A stretch of 64,000 nt of DNA from Tritrichomonas musculus (GCA_039105265.1 JAPFFF010000009.1:558001-622000), one strand, 5' to 3'; positions 21,536 through 31,060 are shown, counted from the stretch's first letter. Numbers and translations are program-made. Notes: generated by a model not told the origin, from the letters alone.

Positions 21536-22555
21536 ACGTGATTGTTGTTAATGATTCGATTGTTGTTGATTACTAATTACTGATTGACTGGAATGTTGAT
21601 TTGTCACTTTTGAACTTTTGCATTTGAACGAATAGATTGGTGTTGAGAACTAAACTTTAACATTACTTTTGGCTGTTGTTGATAAATGATAAATGATGCC
21701 GTTGTTGATATTAATAATGATAGATGATGCCGTCGTTGATGGATGATGCTGTTGATGTTAATAATAGATGCCGTCGTTGATGCTGTTGTTATTGATGCTG
21801 TTAATGATAGATGTTAATAGTAAATGCTGTTGATGTTGATGGAAATATTAATAATGATAGATATTGTTAATGATAGATGCTGTTGTTGTTGATGCTAAAT
21901 AATGTTAATACTGTTGTTAATGATAGATGCTGTTGGTTGATAGTTGATGTTAATGGATGATATTAATAATGTTAATACTGATGTTGATGATATGTGATGG
22001 TGTTGATAGATGATGGTGTTGGTTGATGATAAATAATGTTGATAGATGCTGTTGTTGTTGTTGTTGTTAGATGATAGATACTGTTGTTGTTGTTGATAGA
22101 TGATGTTAATACTGCTGTTGTTGTTGTTAATGATAGATGCCGTCGTTGATGGATGATAGTAAATGATAAATGGTGATGATTCTGATGATAAATGTTGTTG
22201 TTGATGCTAAATAATGTTAATATTAATGTTGATGATATTAATGTTGTTGTTAATGATAAATGTTGTTGATGATGATATTAATAAATGATACTGTTGATGC
22301 TGATGTTGATAGTAAATGATAAATGGTGATGATTCTGATGATAAATGGTGATGGATGATGCTGTTGGTTAATGATAGATGTTGTCAATGATTAATGTTGT
22401 TGATGATATTAATAATAAATGTTGTTGTTGATGCTGATGATGTTGTTGTTGATATTAATAATGTTGATAGATGCTGTTGTTGTTGATGCTAATAATGTTG
22501 ATAGATGCTGATGTTAAATGATTGCTGGATTGCTTCATAAAATAAAAATATATAA
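21536..22555. repeat. Degenerate GTTGATGAT-type repeat tract
   Basis: About 1 kb of irregular trinucleotide-based repeats (GTTGTTGATGATAAATGATGCTG and variants) next to the helicase 3' end. The plus strand is made of G, T and A with very little C. No gene. Confidence 0.85.
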
Positions 22556-22564
22556 TTGAATGGT

Positions 22565-23986
22565 TTACTCTATCTTAACTAAATTATATACTCTTTGCAT
22601 TTTACCTTTCTCTCTGTTATATCTACTTCTTATTTCATATCCCTCAGGTACATCCTTCTCGTTTTTAAACCCAAAGTGCTGATATAACTGTTTTTTGCCA
22701 TTAAACTCTCTGTTCAAATCATTTTCGTTTATCATTATTGTATCCTTATTTGTTTCTTCCTCCTGTTCTGTCTCTTCAACAATAACTTCTCCAATCTTGC
22801 TCATGTATCTTATCCATGAATCTTTGTCCATTGATTGCCATGCATTAGCTCTCGATTGGTTTAATCTTGTCTTATATCTGTTCTTGGCTACCTTGTATGT
22901 AAACTTCTCTTCTGGCACCTTTACTTGTCTCATGTAAAGATAAGCTGTTGAATTCTCGTTCCTGTTTCTTCCTACGAACTTTTCAACTGATGATACGGTA
23001 TCTAATGGGGTCTGAATGAATATAGACAATGGATTTTCCTTCAGTGACTGACCTGATTGGATACATGAAGTAGCAATAACTATATCAACGTCCTCCGTGC
23101 TAACAAACTTGCCTTCATCACTTATCTCTACTTCCTTCTTATCAGAGTTGTACAATGCTTTATTAAGTTCATTGTCGATACACTCCTTTAATCGTTCACA
23201 TTCATTCTTGTCTTCTATCTTAATTAATATCTTATCATACCTCTTTATCTCTTCTAGTACTTGCTTAGCTATAGTCTCTCTTTGCTCTTGCATATTGCTT
23301 CTCAGCTTGTATAGATATATCGTTCTGTGGTATTTGATGTCGGCTAATGGGTTTATCTTTTCGTATTCTTCAAAGACTGATAAGCAAGAAATGTCAGATG
23401 CTGTAGCAGTAATCAAGCCTACTTTATTAAACTCTCCACAGATCTCTATTAACGATATGTGTTCTAGTAGTAGGTGTGCTTCATCAATAAGGAGTGTGTA
23501 TTCACTGTTGAAATCTATTTGGTGGTGATAGAAATGCTCTATGATTCCTCCAAGACACTTAGATGCGGTAGAGAATGTAGTTATAACAACAGGTATAAAG
23601 TGCTTGATGGCTTCTTTAAACTCCTTAAATGCACCTTCCTTTACACATAACTTTATCATTTCATCTATGTTCTCGGGGTGATTGTTGTTTAATGCTACAT
23701 ACAACTTAGAGTAGAACTCCGCAACGATGTTAATGGTAGGTACGATGAGTATGAACTTGTTATCAGGTACTGTGTTATAGATCCATTTCCTTATTGCTGT
23801 TGATTTGCCTGAACCAATAGGTGCTTGGCAGATGAACTTCTTTATGGCTTTCTCTATGGTTATCTCTTCTTCTTCTGTGCTCAAGCCGAGCTTTCGCTGC
23901 GAGGCACTTTTAGTATAAGTTATCTCATATGATTTAACGGGAAGGCTCTCAAACACATTCCAGTCAACATACTGCTTGGTTGTCAT
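22565..23986 (-). CDS. SF2 DEAH-box helicase, origin-binding-protein-like
   Basis: The product has 473 residues from the ATG at 23986; an upstream in-frame ATG would add a hydrophobic leader that looks untranslated. Motif I APIGSGKS at 55-62, Ia VPTINIVAEFY near 82, motif II DEAH at 168-171, motif III TATAS at 193-197, a C-terminal TSCIQSGQSL segment near 307-315, and motif VI VGRNRN near 338-343. The order resembles SF2 helicases of the herpesvirus origin-binding type, which would open replication origins; the assignment to that subgroup is tentative. Residues near 28-35 coincide with a GC-rich motif related to those in the nearby repeats, suggesting a small insertion. It is the only clearly intact enzyme gene of unit B. 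Confidence 0.8.
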   Translation of the reverse strand: MTTKQYVDWNVFESLPVKSYEITYTKSASQRKLGLSTEEEEITIEKAIKKFICQAPIGSGKSTAIRKWIYNTVPDNKFILIVPTINIVAEFYSKLYVALNNNHPENIDEMIKLCVKEGAFKEFKEAIKHFIPVVITTFSTASKCLGGIIEHFYHHQIDFNSEYTLLIDEAHLLLEHISLIEICGEFNKVGLITATASDISCLSVFEEYEKINPLADIKYHRTIYLYKLRSNMQEQRETIAKQVLEEIKRYDKILIKIEDKNECERLKECIDNELNKALYNSDKKEVEISDEGKFVSTEDVDIVIATSCIQSGQSLKENPLSIFIQTPLDTVSSVEKFVGRNRNENSTAYLYMRQVKVPEEKFTYKVAKNRYKTRLNQSRANAWQSMDKDSWIRYMSKIGEVIVEETEQEEETNKDTIMINENDLNREFNGKKQLYQHFGFKNEKDVPEGYEIRSRYNREKGKMQRVYNLVKIE

Positions 23987-24129
23987 TTGGACAAGAATAA
24001 AAACAAAAAAAGAAAACAAATGATGTGTATTTAATTGGATGTGTATTTGTGCTTATGAGGGTGTTGTGTTTTCTATGATAAGTAGATGCTTGTATGTTTA
24101 CTAGGTTCTTAATGGTATTATACTTATGA

Positions 24130-24348
24130 AGGTAAATATTTGGTCACGTTACTGACACAAAATCTGACGCCTAGTATAGAAGCTTGTGGAAATTGTGTCA
24201 TAGCGTGACAGAATTGACACAAGGTATAGGCAGAGGGAACATAGCGACCGCGGCCGTATGCGAAGCTCCAAGCGAAGGCGTGCCTGAGCTTGGCTGCGGA
24301 GCGTATAGGCTGGGGGAGAGTATCGACCACTGCCTATACTATACTACT
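24130..24348. repeat. Right terminal repeat of unit B (diverged type)
   Basis: Read from 24348 leftward it begins AGTAGTATAGTATAGGCAGT, as in element A, then diverges. It keeps a 26-bp nested palindrome at 24268-24293 with arms CCAAGC/GCTTGG and AGGC/GCCT, and has a further TTGTGTCA/TGACACAA hairpin further inside. Its outward end faces the polymerase gene, and AGATT follows. The matching left end was not found in the window. The inner limit is approximate. Confidence 0.75.
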
Positions 24349-26419
24349 AGATTCATCAGAGACGAAAAAGGAGAGAGAGTGGAGTAGGATTTATTATTCT
24401 GATTTTGAAACTAATACCACTGTATCACCCCATATGCCTTATCTAAATATTACTGTGTACAGGGCCAAAGAGTTAATTCATAAAATGATATTTGATGGGG
24501 AGAATATTGCTGACAGATTACTAAAGTCATTGGAGAACAATTCTCTCATTTACTTCCATAACCTTAAATATGATGCTTGTTTCTTTATAAATACTCCTGG
24601 ATGGGATGTACAAATAACAGAGAGAAGTGGAACGATTCTGCAAATAGTCATGACAAAGTATAAACCTAACAAGAGATTAACTTTCCGCAATAGCTACTCT
24701 ATCATCCCTGCTGCATTAGCTTCATTTGGTAAGATGTTTCAGTTACCAGTTCATAAAGAGGTAATGGCATATAAAATATATACTGAAAGGAACATAAATA
24801 GGAAAACTGTCTCTGCGCTTGAATTTCAACTACAGTATTACTTAGAGAACCAAGACAAGAAACCATTGACACAGATAAAACAAGACTGGAAGCAATTAAT
24901 AGATAATGCAAAAGCTTGTGGTGCATATGTTGGAGGAGCTATTGATATTATGAAGTATGCTATCTATTATTGCAAACTGGATTGCATAGTATTAATGAAG
25001 GGAGTAGAGAAATTTAATAGAGATCTGGTAGAAGTATTTAAGCAGACGAAGACAAAGATGCTTGATGTCCATAACTTTATATCCATTAGCTCTATTGGCT
25101 ACTATATTGCATATAAATTTGGTTGCTTTGATGGGTGTTATCAACTTAGTGGTAAACCACAAAACTTCATTCAGAGATGCGTTAGTGGAGGTAGAACAAT
25201 GACAGCTAATAATGAAAAGCAATATATAGAGGAAAGGATACAAGATTTTGATGCAGTCAGTTTATATCCTAGTGCAATGAGTATTATGTCTGGTGTACCT
25301 AAAGGAGTGCCTGAAGTAATTCGCCTGGAGGCCTCAGGTACTAATCGTGCGGGCCCATCGGATATGTTTACGAAAGAATTATTAGATTTTGATCAGTTCT
25401 TCATTGAAATCAATATCAAGAAGATCAAGTGCATGGCTGACAAACCATATAAATTTGGTCAAATATTTAGTAGGAATGATCAAGGGTCAAAAATATTTAA
25501 CAACAATCCTATCAACAATTATTACATAGACAAGAGAGCTTTTATGGACTTGATGGAGTTTTATGATTTCGATTATGAGTTTATTAGAGGATATTACTTT
25601 GACAAAGGATTCAACAACAAGATTAATGTATTTATAGAGAAATTGTTCAATCTAAGAAGGAGATACCAAGATGCTAACAATCCATTGCAACAAACCATTA
25701 AACTACTTCTTAATTCCATTTACGGAAAAGCTATCCTAAAGGCAACAACAACTGAAACTAAATGTATACCAAAAGATAAAGCCATTAAATATATATGGAA
25801 GAACTATAATTACATAACAGAGGTGATAGAGAACAAGTCAATTGATAATGTATATGTTAAGAAGGTTAAACCAATAAACAGTTATTTTAATTTACCTCAT
25901 TTTGGTGCTAGTGTCTTGTCATGGAGCAAACATTTAATGAATAGGGTAATGAGTACTGCTGAGCAAAATGGAATAGACATCTACTATACTGATACAGATA
26001 GCGTACACGTTAGAGAAATAGATGTACCAAGGATAGCTGAGGTGTTCAAGAAAAAATATGGGAAGGAGTTGATTGGTAAGAAGATGACACAGTTTCATTG
26101 TGACTTTGATTCGTTTAATGGTGCTGTTGGTAGTGTTCATTCCAGGAAATTAATAGCATTAGGAAAGAAAAGTTACTTAGATATCCTAGTTGATGAAAAA
26201 GGTAATGAAGGCTATCACATTAGATTAAAAGGAATACCAAAACAAGTTATCCTGAACAAAGCAAAAAGAATGGGTATAACAATTGAGCAACTATATGAGA
26301 AACTTTATGATGGAGAGGAAATTACATTTAACCTCCTTGATGGTGCTAACTGTTTTAGAAAATCTTCCTCTTACCAACAAGTAAATCTTCCTGTATTTGA
26401 ACGAAGAATCAAATTCTAA
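24349..26419 (+). pseudogene. Protein-primed DNA polymerase B of element A, N-terminus removed
   Basis: The frame holds Exo I DFETN (near 24401), Exo II HNLKYDACFF, Exo III YAIYYCKLDC, motif A DFDAVSLYPS (near 25250), motif B LLLNSIYGK (near 25710) and motif C YYTDTDS (near 25985), then a C-terminal region ending KSSSYQQVNLPVFERRIKF. The catalytic core is intact. In unit C about 420 residues precede Exo I; here the terminal repeat of unit B replaces them and no ATG occurs before the Exo I region (the first in-frame ATG is near 24437). A GC-rich stretch at 25325-25363 (EASGTNRAGPSD) looks like a small insertion. Unless another start is used, no full enzyme is made. Confidence 0.85.
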
Positions 26420-26454
26420 AAATCTTCATCTTATTTTTGGTTTTCATGATCAAA

Positions 26455-26493
26455 AGGTGAAGAGGTGAATTGTCACCTATTTTTTGTCACCTT
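26455..26493. promoter_or_regulatory. Nested palindrome between the polymerase and the 339-residue gene
   Basis: AGGTGAAGA, the inner hairpin GGTGA-ATTG-TCACC, the spacer TATTTTTT and GTCACCT. It lies 36 bases after the polymerase stop and 44 before the next ATG. A terminator, leader structure or protein-binding site are all possible. Confidence 0.6.
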
Positions 26494-26536
26494 TATTTTT
26501 TTTAGTTAATTTTTATCTTCCACTTACATAAACCTA

Positions 26537-27556
26537 ATGATAGCGCAAACAAATACACAAGCTCAAGCCGACTTCAATGTTAATGAATATCTTGTTGACC
26601 TAATACCTAAACCAATATCTGATGTAAATGGGAAAGTTGATAAGTATTATGATATTCATGGAAACCCTATTAAGCCTCTTGTGGAAGTTAGTTGTGAGAA
26701 GGAATTAAACACAAAGAGAATGATTATGAGGGATTTGCTAACCAATAACTATAATCCTGATGCCTATGATGTTAAGTTTGAGCACAACAATAAGTATATT
26801 AAAGACATTTTCACTATGATTTCAAGTCTTCCAAAGATAATGCCAATATCACAGACAAAACCATTTGAACCAATATTTAATGAAATAGAAGTATTAAAGA
26901 CAGATAGTGCAGAACTTAAGAAGTTTCTACGTAAAATGAATGTACAGTTTGTTGGTTATTATTGTGACCACAATGCTATGAATGAGAAGTGCGAGAAAGT
27001 AGTGATGAGTACAAGTGAACTTTTGGAGAGTGAAGACTTTGAGAAATATAAAGAGTTTATTGAAAGATACGCTAACTGTATATATGATGTATTCTGTTAT
27101 TACTGGTATGATATGGAAAACAATAATAATCATGAGAGCTTAAGAAGTAAGGTTAATGAATTTCATATTGATTACAGTACCTTATTGAAGCTTAGATGCT
27201 GTATTACGAGGATTAATACTAAAATATTTAATATCAATTCAAGTTCCAATAAACGTTGCAGTAAGTGTGAGGCCAAACAGAGATTATATGAATATACTTT
27301 GCGTGAAGTTCAACGTATGAGAGCTGAACAGGAAGAAATCGATAGGCAGTTTGATGAGTCTGATTACGATTTAGCCAAGTTTATGCAGAACAATTATCCA
27401 AGTATTGATAGATTATTGTTAAAGGATGTTCAGCAGAGATATGCCAAAGAGTTTGGACAAAAATTAACCTTTGCTGAATTAACAGATAGACTCGAACAGA
27501 CAGGCAAATGGAAGATAACAAACGTTCATAGGACACAATATGTGAATAGAGTGTGA
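26537..27556 (+). CDS. Putative zinc-binding, coiled-coil protein of 339 residues
   Basis: The frame is intact from the ATG at 26537. Cysteines cluster at YYCDHNAMNEKCEK (near residue 140), CCITR (near 222) and RCSKCEAK (near 240), the last just before a long charged helix (YEYTLREVQRMRAEQEEIDRQ). No counterpart is seen in the visible part of unit C. It lies downstream of the polymerase on the same strand and is flanked by copies of the nested palindrome, so a replication or regulatory role is conceivable. No family recognised. Confidence 0.6.
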   Translation: MIAQTNTQAQADFNVNEYLVDLIPKPISDVNGKVDKYYDIHGNPIKPLVEVSCEKELNTKRMIMRDLLTNNYNPDAYDVKFEHNNKYIKDIFTMISSLPKIMPISQTKPFEPIFNEIEVLKTDSAELKKFLRKMNVQFVGYYCDHNAMNEKCEKVVMSTSELLESEDFEKYKEFIERYANCIYDVFCYYWYDMENNNNHESLRSKVNEFHIDYSTLLKLRCCITRINTKIFNINSSSNKRCSKCEAKQRLYEYTLREVQRMRAEQEEIDRQFDESDYDLAKFMQNNYPSIDRLLLKDVQQRYAKEFGQKLTFAELTDRLEQTGKWKITNVHRTQYVNRV

Positions 27557-27687
27557 AGGTGACAAAAATGTGGTGACAATTCACCTCTTCACCTAATGAT
27601 CAAAAATACTAAAAAATCATCTTATATTTTTGTTTATCAGATGACTCTGAAGGTGACAAAAATGTGGTGACAGTTCACCTGTTCACC
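27557..27687. terminator. Two nested palindromes between convergent genes
   Basis: Copies at 27557-27594 and 27651-27687 share AGGTGACAAAAATGTGGTGA followed by CA(A/G)TTCACC and TTCACC. They fill the gap between the plus-strand gene ending at 27556 and the minus-strand bZIP-like gene ending at 27720. The position suits a bidirectional 3'-end signal; this is inference. Confidence 0.45.
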
Positions 27688-27719
27688 CAAACCAAAAATA
27701 AGATGAAGATTTTTTGTTT

Positions 27720-27974
27720 TCATGCTTCTTTCTTCTCAGCAGTAACCATTTCAGCAATTTTCTTCAATTCCTCTAACTCTTGCTTCTTTCTTTGTCTATA
27801 TTCTTTTTGTTGTTGTCGTCTGGCTTCAAGTCTTTCTTCAGGGGTATTATATTTACTCTTCCTGCCTCTTTTCGGGGTATCCATTGACGTCAGATTCTCA
27901 CTTGACTTCGATTTGGACAATTTCTTTATTACTTCTGTTTTCTTGAATTGGTTTAGGTCTATTTTACTCGTCAT
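27720..27974 (-). CDS. bZIP-like/AT-hook DNA-binding protein of element A
   Basis: The product has 84 residues. It carries a KRGRKSKY AT-hook-like motif at about 35-42, followed by a basic helix (EARRQQQKEYRQRKKQELEELKK) like the basic region of bZIP proteins; the leucine zipper is short. Unit C has a clear homologue at 59071-59361 with the same order. A role in transcriptional control of the element or in DNA packaging is inferred from the basic motif only. Confidence 0.65.
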   Translation of the reverse strand: MTSKIDLNQFKKTEVIKKLSKSKSSENLTSMDTPKRGRKSKYNTPEERLEARRQQQKEYRQRKKQELEELKKIAEMVTAEKKEA

Positions 27975-28003
27975 TTTGATAAAAATAAAAAAACAAATAA
28001 TAA

Positions 28004-29213
28004 TTACATATTAACTGCATGCTTAAGACACAGATGATATTTGTTAACTAGTTCATTATATTCTTTGTTATATACTTGTTTGAAGTCAGTACATACTTCT
28101 CCATTATCATTTACTATCTTAATGGAATCTATCTTACGTATCGGATTAGCTTTCCCTGCCCAACAACCTACATCCTCATCAAGACTTATTTCTATAAGGG
28201 GGACAAAAAGTGTTTTCCTTTGATATAAAAATATTTCAATAATTAAGATAAACATATAAAACTCTTAATGAATATTCTTTATTGAGTTCTTCATATAAAA
28301 AAATAAATTTGATGTTGATTGTTTAACATGGCACTTTTCGATGTACGTTTATATTTTTATGATACTTTTAAAATTGGCGATTTTTGATTTTTTGAAAAGA
28401 AGTTTTTAGTTGTTTTTTGCTATGTGAATATAAACAAAACATACAGTAATTAAATAATATATAATAAAATATTATCTTTTTATTTTATTTGAGATGAAAA
28501 TTAAAAAAATGTATGTTTGAATAAATAGTAAAAAACAGCATAAAAATTAATGTTAGTCAAAAATGATCTCAGACATCAATTATTCTATTTTTATTTAATA
28601 TAGCAATACTATAAACAATAAAATATAAATATATAAAATATTTTTAAAAATCGGCTTTTTGGTATATTTATAGAGTATGTTTTTAAAATGATAGATTAAA
28701 AATGGTATAAAAAATATAAACGTACATATAAAAGTGACACATAATTCAATCATGATTAAACAAACATTGGAAATGTGCGTAACTCAATAAAGATTATAAC
28801 GGTATGTTTTAATGTGATTATTTTAAAAACATTGATATTTTTAATTGAATGGAAAAGACTTTTTGTCCCCCCTATACCACCTCCGCCTTAATAATTGTTT
28901 TAATTATATTAGATAAGGCAGTAACAGGGACAATTATACAATTCTTTGATATTAAGTTGGATAATAATGCTTTGTCTTGGTCTAATAATATTTTTGCATA
29001 CGTTTCAAGTATCACGTACTTAACATCCTTTGTTTCTTCTTCTTGATTCTCTTCTAATTCAACATTACGAGTGATAACAATTTCTTCTTTTCCATCATCC
29101 CTTTTGTTTATAATAATATTATTATTTATATTGCTTGTTGACTGAGCTGCTGCTTGAGGTTCTAATGAAACGTTCGCCTGCACACCTTGTGATAAGGATC
29201 TTTTCTTAATCAT
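28004..29213 (-). pseudogene. Conserved small protein (C homologue 58004-58528), split by a 675-bp foldback element
   Basis: The 5' part starts at 29213 (MIKKR, as in C; upstream ATG disregarded) and matches C through NINNNIIINKRDDGKE and ILxNxISKxCIIVP. The 3' part (28190-28004) matches the C protein from NEDVG to the C-terminus (QVYNKEYNELVN). The element between them (28197-28871) is flanked by CTATA. Even after its removal the frames differ by one base, so a second small change exists. Function unknown; the position next to the virion genes is conserved. Confidence 0.8.
28197..28871. mobile_element. 675-bp foldback MITE with GGGGGACAAAAAGT ends
   Basis: The ends AGGGGGACAAAAAGTGTTTT and its near-complement form terminal inverted repeats, and further inverted segments occur inside (ACTTTT..ATGTACGTTTATAT near 28337 and its complement near 28715; TTTATTGAGTT near 28279 and its complement near 28785). 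CTATA flanks both sides as a 5-bp duplication. There is no coding capacity and it is extremely AT-rich. It disrupts a conserved gene and is probably mobilised in trans. Confidence 0.85.
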
Positions 29214-29252
29214 TTTGTTTAAAAATAAAAAGTTGTTTTTTGCCAATACCTC

Positions 29253-29824
29253 TTATTCAACACCATATAACTTTTTGAAGTTTAAATAATGTACCTTAAC
29301 ATATTTACCATTAGTATTCATCATTGAAACAAATTTTTGTCCTGTCTTATGTTCATTAATATGCATTTTCCTGATTCTAACACCATTATCAAAATAAAAT
29401 ATATTATCACAATAATAGTATCCTTCAAAATGATGCTTTCCATAATCATTTACAACAATTTCATTATCTGGATAGGTATCAACATATTCATATTCAATAT
29501 TATGTACGGAAGATTTTTTTTGCAATTTTCAGAAGCTGAACACCAACGTAAGTTTTCTATATGATTATTTGTAACATCTCCATCAATATGATCTATTTGT
29601 GTTTTATTATTTGGATCATCATTTTGTATAAATTGAATTGCTATAATTCTATGTTTTCTGCAATTATTTTGATTCAAACAAAGTGTTATATAGCCATCTT
29701 TATCATACCTTTCTTTAATGACATGATGATTATCCTTTCTTCTAATTGTAAATGGATATTGATTAAGTATTTCATACTTGTCTTCAAAACCAATAAGTGG
29801 AACAAATTCTATCGTTTGACTCAT
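29253..29824 (-). pseudogene. HNH homing endonuclease with NUMOD4-like N-terminus, frameshifted
   Basis: The first frame (from 29824) has the NUMOD4-like FVPLIGFEDKYEILNQYPFTIRR and an HNH core (RKHRIIAIQFI...TQIDHIDGDVTNNHIENLRW). At a run of eight A near 29515 it goes out of frame; the other frame continues to 29253 with a C-terminal domain like that of the 31061-31663 gene. The shift could also be a sequencing slip. In unit C the equivalent gene junction has no such gene, so it is probably an intruder in element A. Confidence 0.8.
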
Positions 29825-29864
29825 TTGTATTTATGTAGCTAGAAATAAAAAAGTTGATAATCAA

Positions 29865-30173
29865 TCAGTAATGAATATTAGCTTGCTTAACATTAATTGG
29901 TTTAAAGTATCCAATCCTTCCTTTATTTCTTTCATCCGCTCTACCTTGTATTTCTCCTAATTTCTCTGGTTTCTTTAAGTATGGAGGAAGAATAGGAGCT
30001 TTAGGTGCTTTATCTTTCTTCAAATAATACCCTCCATCTGTAATACTAACAGGTGGTTCGTGTAATGGTTTTGTTTTATGTTGATTACTCTTTGGTGGTT
30101 TGACTGGTTTGTTTTCAATATATATAGTAACTGTATTCCCCATATTCTTGTTCCTTATTTGAACCATTAACAA
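29865..30173 (-). CDS. PPVSITDGG motif protein of element A, N-terminally altered
   Basis: The product has 102 residues. It has HEPPVSITDGGYYL, a Pro-rich segment (LPPYLKKPEKLG.IQGRA) and a Tyr C-terminus, all in the same order as the unit C protein at 57076-57510, which is longer at the N-terminus. It overlaps the preceding gene by about 58 bases, and its first residues come from that overlap, suggesting that a deletion fused the ends of two neighbouring genes. A small virion protein role is possible. Confidence 0.6.
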   Translation of the reverse strand: MLMVQIRNKNMGNTVTIYIENKPVKPPKSNQHKTKPLHEPPVSITDGGYYLKKDKAPKAPILPPYLKKPEKLGEIQGRADERNKGRIGYFKPINVKQANIHY

Positions 30174-30453
30174 AAAACTCTTGCATTTTATAATTAATTT
30201 TCCTTCTTGAGTTAGTATTTAATACTATGTGTTCTATATCATATTCCTTAATTTTGTCCGGATATAGTCTCCAAATAGTCTTATTAGCCTTAATTGATAT
30301 GTAGATGACTTTTGCTAAATATTTATTTTTTGAAAGTTGAATGGGGTATCGATCACATAATATGGCAAAATTACTTTCTTTAAAATCTTCAGGGTTATCA
30401 GCGAGGGAAATAACATTATTGATGTAATCATAAACTTTATATTGGTCTTGCAT
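30115..30453 (-). CDS. Conserved small protein (C homologue 57542-57982), C-terminally shortened
   Basis: The product has 112 residues. VYDYINN, NF.ILCD.[YF]PI and FVNG.....EYEGY-type segments match the 146-residue protein in C. The last 34 residues of the C form are missing, replaced by SYYIY at the overlap with the next gene. In C the two genes occur in the opposite order, so the segment has been rearranged in A. Function unknown. Confidence 0.65.
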   Translation of the reverse strand: MQDQYKVYDYINNVISLADNPEDFKESNFAILCDRYPIQLSKNKYLAKVIYISIKANKTIWRLYPDKIKEYDIEHIVLNTNSRRKINYKMQEFFVNGSNKEQEYGEYSYYIY

Positions 30454-30495
30454 TTTGTATGGAAATAAAAAATTTTAAAAATATTGAGTAATACC

Positions 30496-30524
30496 AAAAT
30501 AAAAATGGATGTCAAAACCGTTTT
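30496..30524. repeat. 29-bp direct repeat, copy 1
   Basis: An exact copy of 32324-32352, with a central AAAACCGTTTT palindrome. It lies just upstream of the gene starting at 30453. The two copies bracket a 1.8-kb cassette. Confidence 0.9.
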
Positions 30525-30531
30525 TTAATTT

Positions 30532-31060
30532 TTTCGTTTCCAAAAATTTTTTACTAATCTTCCCTACAACTTATTATAATTTCATGCCCAGAGATACGTT
30601 CTATCAAAATTCCGTCCTTTACTCAAATTTGGGAAAATTCGGTTTGGAACCATTTTTCTATATCTCAACAACTACAGAGTAACTATTTCTTATATTGTAG
30701 TATATTTCTATTTTATCACTAAAAATGTTATATTTATGATAATATTCATGAAAGGTTCAGGGGTTATCAAGATATGGAAAAGGGTCAAAAATGGAGTTGA
30801 ATTCACATCACTTTTCTATATCTCAACAACTACAGGGTAACTATTTTTTATATTCTAGTATGTTTTAGTACTTAGGGAATAATTATTATATTAGTGTTAA
30901 TATTCACAATTGGTCAAGTATTTACCAAGATATTTGTAAAACAATTTGTTTACCCCTATTCAATTTTGTATATTGGAATATGTTAACTACCAACATGAGT
31001 CTATATTATATTTAAAAAAATATTTCAAAAAGGCTGAGTATTTACCAAGATATTAGTAGA
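30532..31060. other. Noncoding stretch with an internal duplication
   Basis: Two segments about 155 bases apart share TATATCTCAACAACTACAG and the following TAACTATTT..TATATT (near 30658 and 30813). No gene or RNA was recognised. It is the 3' flank of the HNH gene in the cassette. Confidence 0.6.

Noticed and set aside
18290-22555. CRISPR-like array of repeats
   Set aside because: Repeat units are degenerate, vary in length and lack regular unique spacers; no cas-like gene is present.
24290-24348. Start of the A polymerase within the terminal repeat
   Set aside because: The start codon of that frame is TTG and the residues before Exo I come from the repeat, with no match to the C polymerase.
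28197-28871. A spliceosomal intron splitting the conserved small gene
   Set aside because: No intron-type borders; inverted repeats and a CTATA duplication indicate a transposon.
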